Below, one piece after another: positions 1-7,365 of a DNA stretch of 33,727 nucleotides. The position numbers and the translations under genes are program-made. Source of the stretch: Candidatus Poribacteria bacterium (GTDB lineage Bacteria; Abyssobacteria; SURF-5); assembly GCA_016215705.1 (NCBI GenBank), contig JACRIR010000221.1, positions 1 through 33,727 on the forward strand, read 5' to 3'. The notes beneath the pieces are model-generated. The model was not told where the DNA came from, ran no database searches, and saw only the letters and a program-made list of their open reading frames with translations. Position 1 is the first letter of the stretch; the number at the start of each line of letters is the position of its first letter.

Positions 1-90
1 ATTATAGATGCACAGGAAACCAGCGCAACGGTATCCCCTTGGGATAATGACAAGGCGGCGAGCCGCAGGGATTTTCGGGGGATTTCGCTT

Positions 91-2970
91 TTGTTCACGA
101 CGCGCTACTTCACGCTTCGACCTTTGGCTTTCAAGGTCTTCCTTGTCTTCCTTATCGGCATCTTGTCCGTCATCCCACCTTGCATGGAACAGGTTTCTGC
201 CGCTGACATAATAGTCGACAACAAATCCTCGTTGGTGACATATACAGGAGACTGGCCGAATTCGACTCTTGTTCCAGGATATTACAGCTCGAACTACCAG
301 TACAACCTGGCCGGAACCGGTCTCGATAAAGCAACGTGGACCGTCACCCTCTCTAGTCCGGGGAATTACAGGGTTTGGGCGTGGTGGTCCTCGCCGTACA
401 GCACCCGCCCTTCCAATGCCCCGTTCCGGATAGTCCATTTCGGGGGCGAAACGACCGTTCGGGTTGACCAGCGGGTCAACGGAGGAAAGTGGAACGAACT
501 TGCAGTGCGTTATTTTGAAGCCGGTGCCGCAAAGATCATCCTGTCCGATGATGCCGACGGCAACGTAATCGCCGATGCGATCCGGTTTGAGTACGTCGGA
601 TCCGTACCCCCAACGCTCCAAGCAGAGTTCACGGCTACAAACGCGGCAGGGCCGGTTCCGCTTCCCGTTTCGTTTATCGATCAGTCCCTTGGAAACGTGA
701 CGAATTGGAATTGGAATTTCGGTGATAATACATCCAGCACGGAAAAAAATCCTGTACATACATATACCTACCCCGGCAACTACACTGTGACCTTGTCGAT
801 TCAAGGACCGGACGGGAAGGACACCAAGGTCAAGGCAGATTTTATCACCGCCATTCCATATGCCTATGAGTTCATCCCTCCCATCGACACCAAGTACAAG
901 ACCTCGATCTTTCAGGATTTCGGAAATCCGAGGGAAGGAATTGGGCTACACACCGGAGAAGATTGGGGGGTCTATGAACCGGATGTCCCTGTCTTGGCGG
1001 TGGGAGATGGCGTGGTCGAGGACTCTCGCGATCTGGATCCCGGCTTCGGAAACATGATTGTGCTCAAGCATCTGCTTCCAGGCGGCTCCCATGTGTACTC
1101 TTTGGTCAGCCACATGGCGACTCCCGTCCAGGCGAGCTTTCCGTACGGCAAGGTGGTGCGGAAAGGCGAGGTTCTCGGAACCGTTGGCGAAACCGGATGG
1201 ACACCGTCGGGACTCCACATACACCTGCAATTCATGCAGTCCCCTTACGCGCTGGACGGATATGCGAATTCGCTGTCATCGTATAGAGACCCCTCTGACT
1301 TCATTTTCAGCCACAGACGTTTTACTCCCGATGTGATCATCGTCGACAACGAGGACCCCAAGTTCCTGACTATCGGAACCTGGAATTTCAACGATGCTCG
1401 TAGCGACACCTATTCCGTCAGTTACCTCGCGAGCGGGGCAGGCCTTGGGGAGAATAGCGCGGCCTGGACATTCACGGTGCATGATTCCGGGATCTACAAC
1501 GTTTATGCATGGTGGACGGGATGGACCGGGAGAGCTACCGATGCGAAATACAGAATATCGCACGCCGGCGGCGAGAATATCTCTGTGGTGAGTCAGTCCG
1601 CAAACTCGGGAAGGTGGAACTATCTCGGAACCTTCGAATTCTGGCCAGGCGAATTCAGCGTGGCCCTGATGAACGACGCAACGGGGAGCGTGTCCGCCGA
1701 CGCCATCAAATTGGTAAAAACAGGAGCATTGGACGTCTGCTCCGACGGCACGGTGTTTGGAGAACCCTCGGTGCGGAAACCCAAATATTGTCTCGTCACC
1801 GATTACCTAACGGACAAGAGCCTGACATACGGCTGCAATCCCGGCGGCGTTCCGCAAACGGACGGGACGTGTTCAAAGTCGGAACCCGGAATCATAATGG
1901 ACAATGGGGACCCAGGATTTTCGACTACCGGGGTCTGGAACCCGAGTACGACGGTGATGGGATTTTACGGATCGAATTACCTCTATACCGACGCCGGTTC
2001 GGGGGGTACGGCGACGTGGGCTGCGGTCCCCAAAGTTGCCGGCACCTACGAAGTATTCATCTGGGACCGCGATAAGCTTTCGTATATCGATCCCTCTGAC
2101 CGAGCGACCGACGCAATGTACAGGATTCGACACGCCTTCGGCACGACCTCCGTGACCGTAAATCAGAAGCATATCTACAAGGAATGGATAAGCCTTGGAG
2201 CCTACTATTTCGATGCGAATGTCCCCGCGACGGTCACTGTCGGCAGTAGTTCCATCGGCGCCGTGATCGCGGATGCTGCCCGCTTCCTCTTTATCAGCAC
2301 GCAGCTCCCTCCGCCGAAAGCGGAATTCTCGGCCGCACCTCTCACGGGCGACCTGCCCTTGAAGGTACAATTCTCCGACCTTTCCTCGGGAAAGATTACC
2401 CAATACTTGTGGGACTTCGGAGACGGGACGAGCAACTCCCTCCAGAATCCGTCCCATACGTATGCAACGGCAGGCGAATTCACGGTCAGCCTGACCGTGG
2501 CGGGGCCCAGCGGTTCCAACACCACCACCAAGACCGCTTACATTTGGGTTACAGACCCCACCATCCGCCCCATGGTGATCGATAACGAGGACCCGGGGTT
2601 CAGCGTCGTCGGCGACTGGCCGAACTCGACCCTCGTCAGCGGCTACTATGGGACGAACTACCAGTACAATCTGGCGGACGCGGGGAACGACCGCGCCACG
2701 TGGACGTTCAACATTCCCGTAGCCGGAAATTTCAGGGTTTCCGCCTGGTGGTCCTCGCCGTTCAGCACAAGGCCATCGAACGCTCCCTTCACGGTTCAGC
2801 ACGCCGCTGGAAACACCACGGTGCGGGTGGACCAGAGGGTGAACGGAGAAAAATGGAACTTATTGGGCACTTTCCCGTTCAATCCTGGGGCAGCACAGGT
2901 GTTTTTGACGGACAATGCCGACGGGAACGTCATCGCGGATGCTGTCATGCTCGAATACGTTCCGAAATAG
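91..2970 (+). CDS. Secreted multidomain M23 peptidase with golvesin-type and PKD domains
   Basis: This 959-residue secreted protein is probably a cell-wall or matrix hydrolase or binding protein. A signal peptide (basic residues, hydrophobic stretch at about 16-30, cleavage near VSA-AD at 37-38) is followed by golvesin-like domain 1 (about 40-168), PKD 1 (about 175-255), an M23/LytM domain (about 265-405), golvesin-like 2 (about 414-545), a Cys-rich linker (about 548-597), golvesin-like 3 (about 600-737), PKD 2 (about 739-823) and golvesin-like 4 (828-959). The M23 zinc and catalytic residues are all present: HTGED (H287, D291), SHM (H341) and HIH (H376, H378), so activity is likely. The start is TTG. 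The frame stays open to the window edge, so a start further upstream cannot be excluded, but the TTG gives a well-formed signal peptide. It converges on the EPS genes, with 18 bases between stop codons. The peptidase substrate (peptidoglycan or a surface peptide) is unknown. Confidence 0.85.
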   Translation: MFTTRYFTLRPLAFKVFLVFLIGILSVIPPCMEQVSAADIIVDNKSSLVTYTGDWPNSTLVPGYYSSNYQYNLAGTGLDKATWTVTLSSPGNYRVWAWWSSPYSTRPSNAPFRIVHFGGETTVRVDQRVNGGKWNELAVRYFEAGAAKIILSDDADGNVIADAIRFEYVGSVPPTLQAEFTATNAAGPVPLPVSFIDQSLGNVTNWNWNFGDNTSSTEKNPVHTYTYPGNYTVTLSIQGPDGKDTKVKADFITAIPYAYEFIPPIDTKYKTSIFQDFGNPREGIGLHTGEDWGVYEPDVPVLAVGDGVVEDSRDLDPGFGNMIVLKHLLPGGSHVYSLVSHMATPVQASFPYGKVVRKGEVLGTVGETGWTPSGLHIHLQFMQSPYALDGYANSLSSYRDPSDFIFSHRRFTPDVIIVDNEDPKFLTIGTWNFNDARSDTYSVSYLASGAGLGENSAAWTFTVHDSGIYNVYAWWTGWTGRATDAKYRISHAGGENISVVSQSANSGRWNYLGTFEFWPGEFSVALMNDATGSVSADAIKLVKTGALDVCSDGTVFGEPSVRKPKYCLVTDYLTDKSLTYGCNPGGVPQTDGTCSKSEPGIIMDNGDPGFSTTGVWNPSTTVMGFYGSNYLYTDAGSGGTATWAAVPKVAGTYEVFIWDRDKLSYIDPSDRATDAMYRIRHAFGTTSVTVNQKHIYKEWISLGAYYFDANVPATVTVGSSSIGAVIADAARFLFISTQLPPPKAEFSAAPLTGDLPLKVQFSDLSSGKITQYLWDFGDGTSNSLQNPSHTYATAGEFTVSLTVAGPSGSNTTTKTAYIWVTDPTIRPMVIDNEDPGFSVVGDWPNSTLVSGYYGTNYQYNLADAGNDRATWTFNIPVAGNFRVSAWWSSPFSTRPSNAPFTVQHAAGNTTVRVDQRVNGEKWNLLGTFPFNPGAAQVFLTDNADGNVIADAVMLEYVPK
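202..594 (+). repeat. Golvesin-type domain, copy 1 (near-duplicate of copy 4)
   Basis: This stretch encodes the first golvesin/Xly-CBD-like beta-sandwich. It shares long runs with copy 4 at 2572-2967, including DWPNSTLV, NYQYNLA, AWWSSP, STRPSNAPF, VRVDQRVNG and ADGNVIADA. Copies 2 and 3 (about 1330-1725 and 1888-2300) are much more divergent. This suggests recent duplication or gene conversion between the outermost copies. Confidence 0.8.
2572..2967 (+). repeat. Golvesin-type domain, copy 4 (near-duplicate of copy 1)
   Basis: This is the C-terminal golvesin-like domain, closely similar to copy 1 at 202-594 at the protein level. It ends at the protein C-terminus, with no extra anchoring or sorting tail after it. 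Confidence 0.8.
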
Positions 2971-2988
2971 AGGTGCGGAATGTGTGTC

Positions 2989-4038
2989 CTAGAAACCCGC
3001 CTCCAGGCACTTGATTATCTTGAACATCTCGTATGCCGTGACGAAATGCAAGCGCCAGCCGTTCTTGCCACATACGTCCTCCAGCAAACCATATAGGTGG
3101 TCCAACCCCCTTTCCTCAAGGAGATAACGCTGATTGCTTTCCTGGCATCCGTGGGTGTGAACCTTTATGAATAGGTGGTTCGGCATCCCCTTGACTTTCG
3201 GCGCGTATCTCTTCCACAGATGAACCCGGTGATCGGCCGCCGGGTGGTCCTGACATATCTCACTGTTTTCTATGCGGGGAAAGATGCCGAATTTCCTTGC
3301 GTACCAGTCAAGCCCGAGCGGCCCCTGCACGATCATCAAGTCTCCCCGTTGCGCTTTTCGCGCCTCCACGTCGATGCCGTCGTCGTGGGACTTCGGCAGG
3401 GCGGGATCTTCCACTGCATAATATATGCTGTTGATTTTTTTCGTCTGCGTATCGCTCGGCGCCGAAGGAAGGGTGAAATCCGCGTAGCAGCCTGTTTCTC
3501 CGAGAATCCGGATTTCGTCGTTAACACCGCAATATCGCCCGTCCTTCCGGGAGTTGTCCAGTGCCCAGTTCCCGTGCACGAACCCGTAAAGGATTCGTCC
3601 CTTTTCCTCCTCGCGGCGTAGAAGTCCGTGCTCCTCGTGAAGCCGGTCCCGGAATGAAACCAGTTTCCGCCTAAGCCCTTCCGACGTGTCCCGGTCATGG
3701 TGAAGATGGATTTCGACGTCTCCGAAACCCTCCTTGCAGTGGCGGGCCAACATCGCGATGATTTCCGCGTCGTATTCCTCCTCCGGGAAAAAAAAGGTGT
3801 GTCTTGGGGATCTTCCTTCCGAATCCTTGAATCGGGAAGCGATTTCAGGATACCGGGATATCCAATTTGCCGTTCTGCGCAGCGCCTCCGATTTGCCTGC
3901 TCCGTTCCAGTAGGGCTCGAAATGGTCCGCGATCATGAAATAGAGTCGGATCGGAGTGCCGGTGTCCAAAGGCTCATGCGCGAACAGGGACCTAAGGTAG
4001 GAGCCGATCCAGATCTTTATGTTTTTCTTCTCGAACAT
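2989..4038 (-). CDS. Divergent polysaccharide deacetylase-like protein
   Basis: This 349-residue soluble protein has no signal peptide. It has features of the NodB-like (beta/alpha)7 fold found in EPS loci: an N-terminal strand IRLYFMIADHFEPYW, a His-rich segment VEIHLHHDRDT, a VHGNW segment and a VHTHG segment near the C-terminus. The classical TFDDG motif is absent, so catalysis is uncertain. The frame runs upstream to 4377, inside the preceding gene. The ATG at 4038 (MFEKKN) is chosen because the family-like sequence begins there and it lies 77 bases after the upstream stop, although its ribosome site is weak. It is the last gene of the minus-strand unit and follows two secreted beta-helix proteins. 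A role in polysaccharide modification is inferred from context. Confidence 0.65.
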   Translation of the reverse strand: MFEKKNIKIWIGSYLRSLFAHEPLDTGTPIRLYFMIADHFEPYWNGAGKSEALRRTANWISRYPEIASRFKDSEGRSPRHTFFFPEEEYDAEIIAMLARHCKEGFGDVEIHLHHDRDTSEGLRRKLVSFRDRLHEEHGLLRREEEKGRILYGFVHGNWALDNSRKDGRYCGVNDEIRILGETGCYADFTLPSAPSDTQTKKINSIYYAVEDPALPKSHDDGIDVEARKAQRGDLMIVQGPLGLDWYARKFGIFPRIENSEICQDHPAADHRVHLWKRYAPKVKGMPNHLFIKVHTHGCQESNQRYLLEERGLDHLYGLLEDVCGKNGWRLHFVTAYEMFKIIKCLEAGF

Positions 4039-4115
4039 CTCGGACCAGAGTGATTGCCGTGAAAGGATTCCCCGCCGGGCATACGGGTGGAAGAACGAGG
4101 TGGGGGGGAATTCGT

Positions 4116-5495
4116 CTATTCCAACTTCAGGTTGTAGGGCGGGCCGGGGATCTTGTTCGAAGAGGGTGTCGCGAACTCGTAGCAACCGATGTCGTACCCG
4201 TTCCCTTGGGGTCTTCCGTTCCCCGCAAGATCGTAGCTCAAGTCGGGAACCGCAGTCCCCGAATCGATCGCACGACTCCCGGCCGCGAGGCGATAGTCGT
4301 TCGAGGCGGGAGCCAGAAACAATTCCCCCGCTGTGGCGACAAACGAGGATCGGTCCTGTCCATACTGGGTCCGCCACTCGGCAAGACTGATGAGATCTCC
4401 CGAGGGATTTTCGATCCGCGTCAGGATATTGTAATCGCTGTCCATTCCCGTGATGCTGTTCCCGTCAACCGCCATGCTGTCGGCGGTCCCCAGGTGGATG
4501 GCGATGTTGTTCCGCAAGTACCCGTGCGTGCTGCCCGACCGGAACGCGATGCCGTGCCGGGATCCTGCCGGCATGACGATCGTGTTATGGGTGATCCTGT
4601 TGTGATGCGACCCGGCGGAGGCGTCGACCCGGTACATGTTGATTCCGGTGGTGTTGTTCCCGTACAGGAGGTTGTTCCGGATCGTGGCGTAGGCAGCGCC
4701 GTCGAGCTCGATGGCACCGCTTCCGTTCCGCCCGTTTCCGTACAAGACGTTGTTCTCGATCAATGCGTTCGTGATCACCCCGTCGCCTCCCTGGGACGCA
4801 TCGGCATTGATCTGGATCCCCGCCTCGTCGTTGTCGTGCACCCGGTTCCCCCGGATGACAGGGTCGTCGGCGGAATTGGCCACATAGATCCCGTGCTGGC
4901 CTTTTGAGTTCGACACCTCGTTGTACTCGATGACCACACCGGCAGCGAAGGAGGTCGTGATACCGACCCAGCCCGCGTTCGAAACCCGGTTGCTGCGAAC
5001 GATCACCCCTCGCCGGTAATCGCTCGCCGTTCCGGAGACGCGAATTCCGCGTGAGGGGACGGACGCGTCCGCCGCCATGACGTCAATCGCGAACCCGTCG
5101 ATGGTCACGTAATCCCCGAGGACTGTGACTGCCGTATATCTTTCGTCATAGGTTTCGTATCCAAGGATCCTCGCTCCCGATCCGACCGCCTTGAACTCGA
5201 TCCTCGCGGATGCCGTGCCGGACCGGGTCACATGAAACGGAGCGTAGTCGCCGTCTTCGACCATGACGGTGTCTCCTGCCGACACTCTCCCCGCCGCATA
5301 TTGAACGCTCGACCAGGGAGCTGCTTGCGTCCCCGCATTCCCATCGTTGCCCCGTGGTGGTTGAGCCACATAATAGACGGCCGCATTCCCGGAATCCGGG
5401 AAAACCGCGGAGACGGCGACGAGGGGGACCAAGGCCCAGAACCAGGCCTGGACCGGGAAAAACAGCGTTCGGAAGCGATGATGTCCCGTTCTCAT
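4116..5495 (-). CDS. Secreted right-handed parallel beta-helix protein
   Basis: This 459-residue protein has an N-terminal signal or hydrophobic segment (about 12-36) followed by YYVAQPPRGNDGNAGT, the typical entry strand of extracellular parallel beta-helix proteins. Repeated Asn-rich coils (IENNVLYGNGRNGSGA, IRNNLLYGNNTTG, VIRGNRVHDNDEAGI) match the pectate-lyase/PbH1 repeat style from about 100 to 400. Such folds act as polysaccharide lyases, epimerases or binding proteins; which applies here cannot be told from sequence. It starts 13 bases after the stop of another beta-helix gene, so the two are co-transcribed. The C-terminus ends in a short Pro-containing tail (KIPGPPYNLKLE) that resembles the tail of its neighbour. 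Likely substrate: the polysaccharide made by this locus (inference). Confidence 0.8.
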   Translation of the reverse strand: MRTGHHRFRTLFFPVQAWFWALVPLVAVSAVFPDSGNAAVYYVAQPPRGNDGNAGTQAAPWSSVQYAAGRVSAGDTVMVEDGDYAPFHVTRSGTASARIEFKAVGSGARILGYETYDERYTAVTVLGDYVTIDGFAIDVMAADASVPSRGIRVSGTASDYRRGVIVRSNRVSNAGWVGITTSFAAGVVIEYNEVSNSKGQHGIYVANSADDPVIRGNRVHDNDEAGIQINADASQGGDGVITNALIENNVLYGNGRNGSGAIELDGAAYATIRNNLLYGNNTTGINMYRVDASAGSHHNRITHNTIVMPAGSRHGIAFRSGSTHGYLRNNIAIHLGTADSMAVDGNSITGMDSDYNILTRIENPSGDLISLAEWRTQYGQDRSSFVATAGELFLAPASNDYRLAAGSRAIDSGTAVPDLSYDLAGNGRPQGNGYDIGCYEFATPSSNKIPGPPYNLKLE

Positions 5496-5508
5496 CCGAA
5501 ATCCGGTC

Positions 5509-7149
5509 CTAATTCACCCTGATTGCCTGTGGAGCGGCCGGGATCTTCGACGGAGGCGGAGAGGTGGTGTATTCCGGCGGCGTCGGATTTCCCAGGTAGG
5601 ACCATATATAATTCGTCAATGTCTGCCCTGTTGCGCAAAAGCCCCGTTGCGTATCGTTTGTGGACGGAACGGCACCCGTCGGCGGGGGATTGGACTCTGA
5701 GAAAACCGCCTTGATCTGGTCCTGATATGGCCAGGGCCACACGGGGACACCGGTCAGGGAGTCGTATCCCGCCTCGCCCCAGAGGGTCCCATCCGCCCCC
5801 CAACGATTCACGATGGTCGCGCCGATGTTTCCCCCGTCGTCACCCGCATTGTACAGACCGCTGTCCGCTTCGACGCGCAGGATGTACTTCTGCTTTCCGA
5901 AGATGAGCTGGGTCACTGCGTTGGTTCCATACGCCTGGGTGACCGGATAGAACCCGTTATTCGTTACGACGTTCCACCCTTCGCTTCCGCCTGCGTAGAG
6001 CGCCCCGTTGTTGTAGAAAAGGGTGTTTTTCAGGACATGCCCTGTCCCGCTCGAATATTGGCCGATTGCAGTTCCGTTTCCACCGATTGTACACCGGTTC
6101 AACGTCAGCCCGGCGCCGGAACCCTGAGCCTGGATCCCCATATCCCCCGTAGGTCCGCTGTCCCACATGACCGTGTCCGTCAAAGTCATCCCCGTGCCGT
6201 TCTGTTCTTTCGCGAAGATCGCCGCATAATAGGAATCCACCTTGAGTGCGATGCACCCGCGCCAAGTGACGTTCTTTGCATTCTTCGGGTTGTACCACCC
6301 CCCGTAGGTCCTCTCCCCTCCCGTCATGCCGGTGTTGTGGCTGTCGATAACAATGCAGTTCTGGAAGAGGATATCCTGGGCGCCATATCCCGAGTTGTTT
6401 CCGTACACGCAGAAGGACGCCTTCGGCTGTGTCGTGGCGGTGTAGTCGTTTCTCACGACGCATCGGCGGTAAATGATGTATTGCGAAGTATCCGAAGGTC
6501 CACCGACATAGAAGCCGTATCGCATCTGTCCGACCAGAGCACAATCCTCCCAAAGAACATAGGAGGAACCGGTGGTGGCGACGACCTCATCGTAGTCATT
6601 CGTGATCCCCGAGCGTTTCACGATCAGTTTTTTCACTTTGACGTGATTGGACCCTTCGACGGAAACAGTGGATTCGGGACCGCCTCCGCTGTGATCTACG
6701 ACAAATCCCTCGACCAGTATGTAGGAGCGATTGATCAAGCGGATGTAACTGTCCTCGTAATCTGGAGACGAGGTTCCCTTGTTTATCCTGACGCCGAAGG
6801 GGGTTTCGGCCCTGATTACCGTGTATGCCCCCGGAGAACCGTTGGGGGGCTGTCCGTAGCCCCGTCCGCCGTAACGACCGATAAAATTATTCTGCCCGGT
6901 GTATACCCCGTTCTTCACGATCAATGTGTCCCCGCCGATCATCCTGGAATACCCGAAACCGATACTCCCCCAAGGTTTGGCCGACGATCCGTCGCCCGTC
7001 GTGTCGCTCCCTGTGAGAGAGACGTAGTAAATCGCGCCCGCGTGAGAATTTGGGATCCCCACGACTGCCGACAGCGCAAGCGACGATGCAAGAGCAATGA
7101 CAAGCAGGAAGGGGTGAGAAATCCCCGATTCCCTGAATTTACTGTTCAA
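5509..7149 (-). CDS. Secreted right-handed parallel beta-helix protein
   Basis: This 546-residue protein has a signal peptide (hydrophobic stretch about 14-32, then NSHAGA) followed by YYVSLTGSDTTGDGSS and AKPWGSI, the characteristic N-terminal strand of secreted beta-helix carbohydrate-active proteins. Repeat coils such as YILVEGFVVDHSGG and ILFQNCIVIDSHNTG run through the middle, and the last 60 residues are Pro-rich. The start is TTG at 7149, supported by an excellent ribosome site (AAGGAGG, 7 bases upstream). It is the first gene of a three-gene unit (with the next beta-helix protein and a deacetylase-like protein), preceded by a strong sigma-54 promoter candidate. The tail KIPAAPQAIRVN resembles the tail of the next gene's product. 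A lyase, epimerase or matrix-binding role is possible; activity is not assignable. Confidence 0.82.
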   Translation of the reverse strand: MNSKFRESGISHPFLLVIALASSLALSAVVGIPNSHAGAIYYVSLTGSDTTGDGSSAKPWGSIGFGYSRMIGGDTLIVKNGVYTGQNNFIGRYGGRGYGQPPNGSPGAYTVIRAETPFGVRINKGTSSPDYEDSYIRLINRSYILVEGFVVDHSGGGPESTVSVEGSNHVKVKKLIVKRSGITNDYDEVVATTGSSYVLWEDCALVGQMRYGFYVGGPSDTSQYIIYRRCVVRNDYTATTQPKASFCVYGNNSGYGAQDILFQNCIVIDSHNTGMTGGERTYGGWYNPKNAKNVTWRGCIALKVDSYYAAIFAKEQNGTGMTLTDTVMWDSGPTGDMGIQAQGSGAGLTLNRCTIGGNGTAIGQYSSGTGHVLKNTLFYNNGALYAGGSEGWNVVTNNGFYPVTQAYGTNAVTQLIFGKQKYILRVEADSGLYNAGDDGGNIGATIVNRWGADGTLWGEAGYDSLTGVPVWPWPYQDQIKAVFSESNPPPTGAVPSTNDTQRGFCATGQTLTNYIWSYLGNPTPPEYTTSPPPSKIPAAPQAIRVN

Positions 7150-7156
7150 GAATTTT

Positions 7157-7163
7157 CCTCCTT
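7157..7163 (-). promoter_or_regulatory. Ribosome binding site deciding a TTG start
   Basis: AAGGAGG on the minus strand lies 7 bases before the TTG at 7149. This perfect Shine-Dalgarno fixes the unusual start codon of the first beta-helix gene. Confidence 0.8.
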
Positions 7164-7197
7164 CGCTTCACATAGTCCGAAAGCAAGCAATGTTCTG

Positions 7198-7212
7198 GCA
7201 AATATCATGCCA
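7198..7212 (-). promoter_or_regulatory. Sigma-54 (RpoN) -24/-12 promoter
   Basis: The minus strand reads TGGCATGATATTTGC, matching the consensus TGGCAC-N5-TTGC at 9 of 10 defined positions, with the required 10-base spacing between the GG (7211-7210) and the GC (7199-7198). Transcription would start near 7186, leaving a leader of about 37 bases before the TTG start at 7149. It lies in the largest intergenic gap of the window. The sigma-54 activator gene at the right edge of the window is a candidate regulator (inference). Confidence 0.68.
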
Positions 7213-7288
7213 TCAGGCGACCGGGGACAGCCCAAAAACCCCTTGGTTCTTCTTGGAAAATGATGTATCGCCCTCGTTGGTCGTCCGG

Positions 7289-7330
7289 TGAAATCCAAAA
7301 AATGAAATCCGATCACCAAAAATGAAATCG
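7289..7330 (-). repeat. TGAAATC direct repeats, candidate activator site
   Basis: On the plus strand TGAAATCC occurs at 7289-7296 and 7303-7310, and TGAAATCG at 7323-7330. The last two sit in longer copies, CCAAAAAATGAAATC (7295-7309) and CCAAAAATGAAATC (7316-7329), repeating about every 20-21 bases (two helical turns). GGTGA (7287-7291) and TCACC (7313-7317) form an inverted pair around the middle copy. The repeats end 36 bases after the upstream GT stop and lie about 77-118 bases upstream of the -24 element, a normal position for an enhancer bound by a sigma-54 activator. Confidence 0.45.
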
Positions 7331-7365
7331 ACGGCATGGGTGTACGCACGCTATTTCCACTGCCA

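Noticed and set aside
10-30. GCACAGGAAACC before the M23 gene, faintly like the start of a GEMM (cyclic di-GMP-I) riboswitch.
   Set aside because: The GGGCAAACC core is incomplete and the second conserved segment (ACGCAAAGCC) and closing stem are absent. A covariance-model search would settle it.
1873-2802. A 309-codon minus-strand frame inside the M23/golvesin gene.
   Set aside because: The composition is Arg/Gly-rich antisense style, and the plus-strand frame has clear domains.
2989-7149. PEP-CTERM or LPXTG-type sorting tails on the secreted proteins.
   Set aside because: None of the C-termini has a sorting motif followed by a hydrophobic stretch and basic end.
7196-7210. Plus-strand reading of the same 7196-7212 palindrome as a sigma-54 promoter.
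   Set aside because: The plus-strand match is weaker (TGGCAA and ATGC) and no plus-strand gene lies downstream.
6037-7263. A 408-codon plus-strand frame antisense to the first beta-helix gene.
   Set aside because: It has no recognisable motif, and the minus-strand gene has a signal peptide, a repeat fold and a perfect ribosome site.
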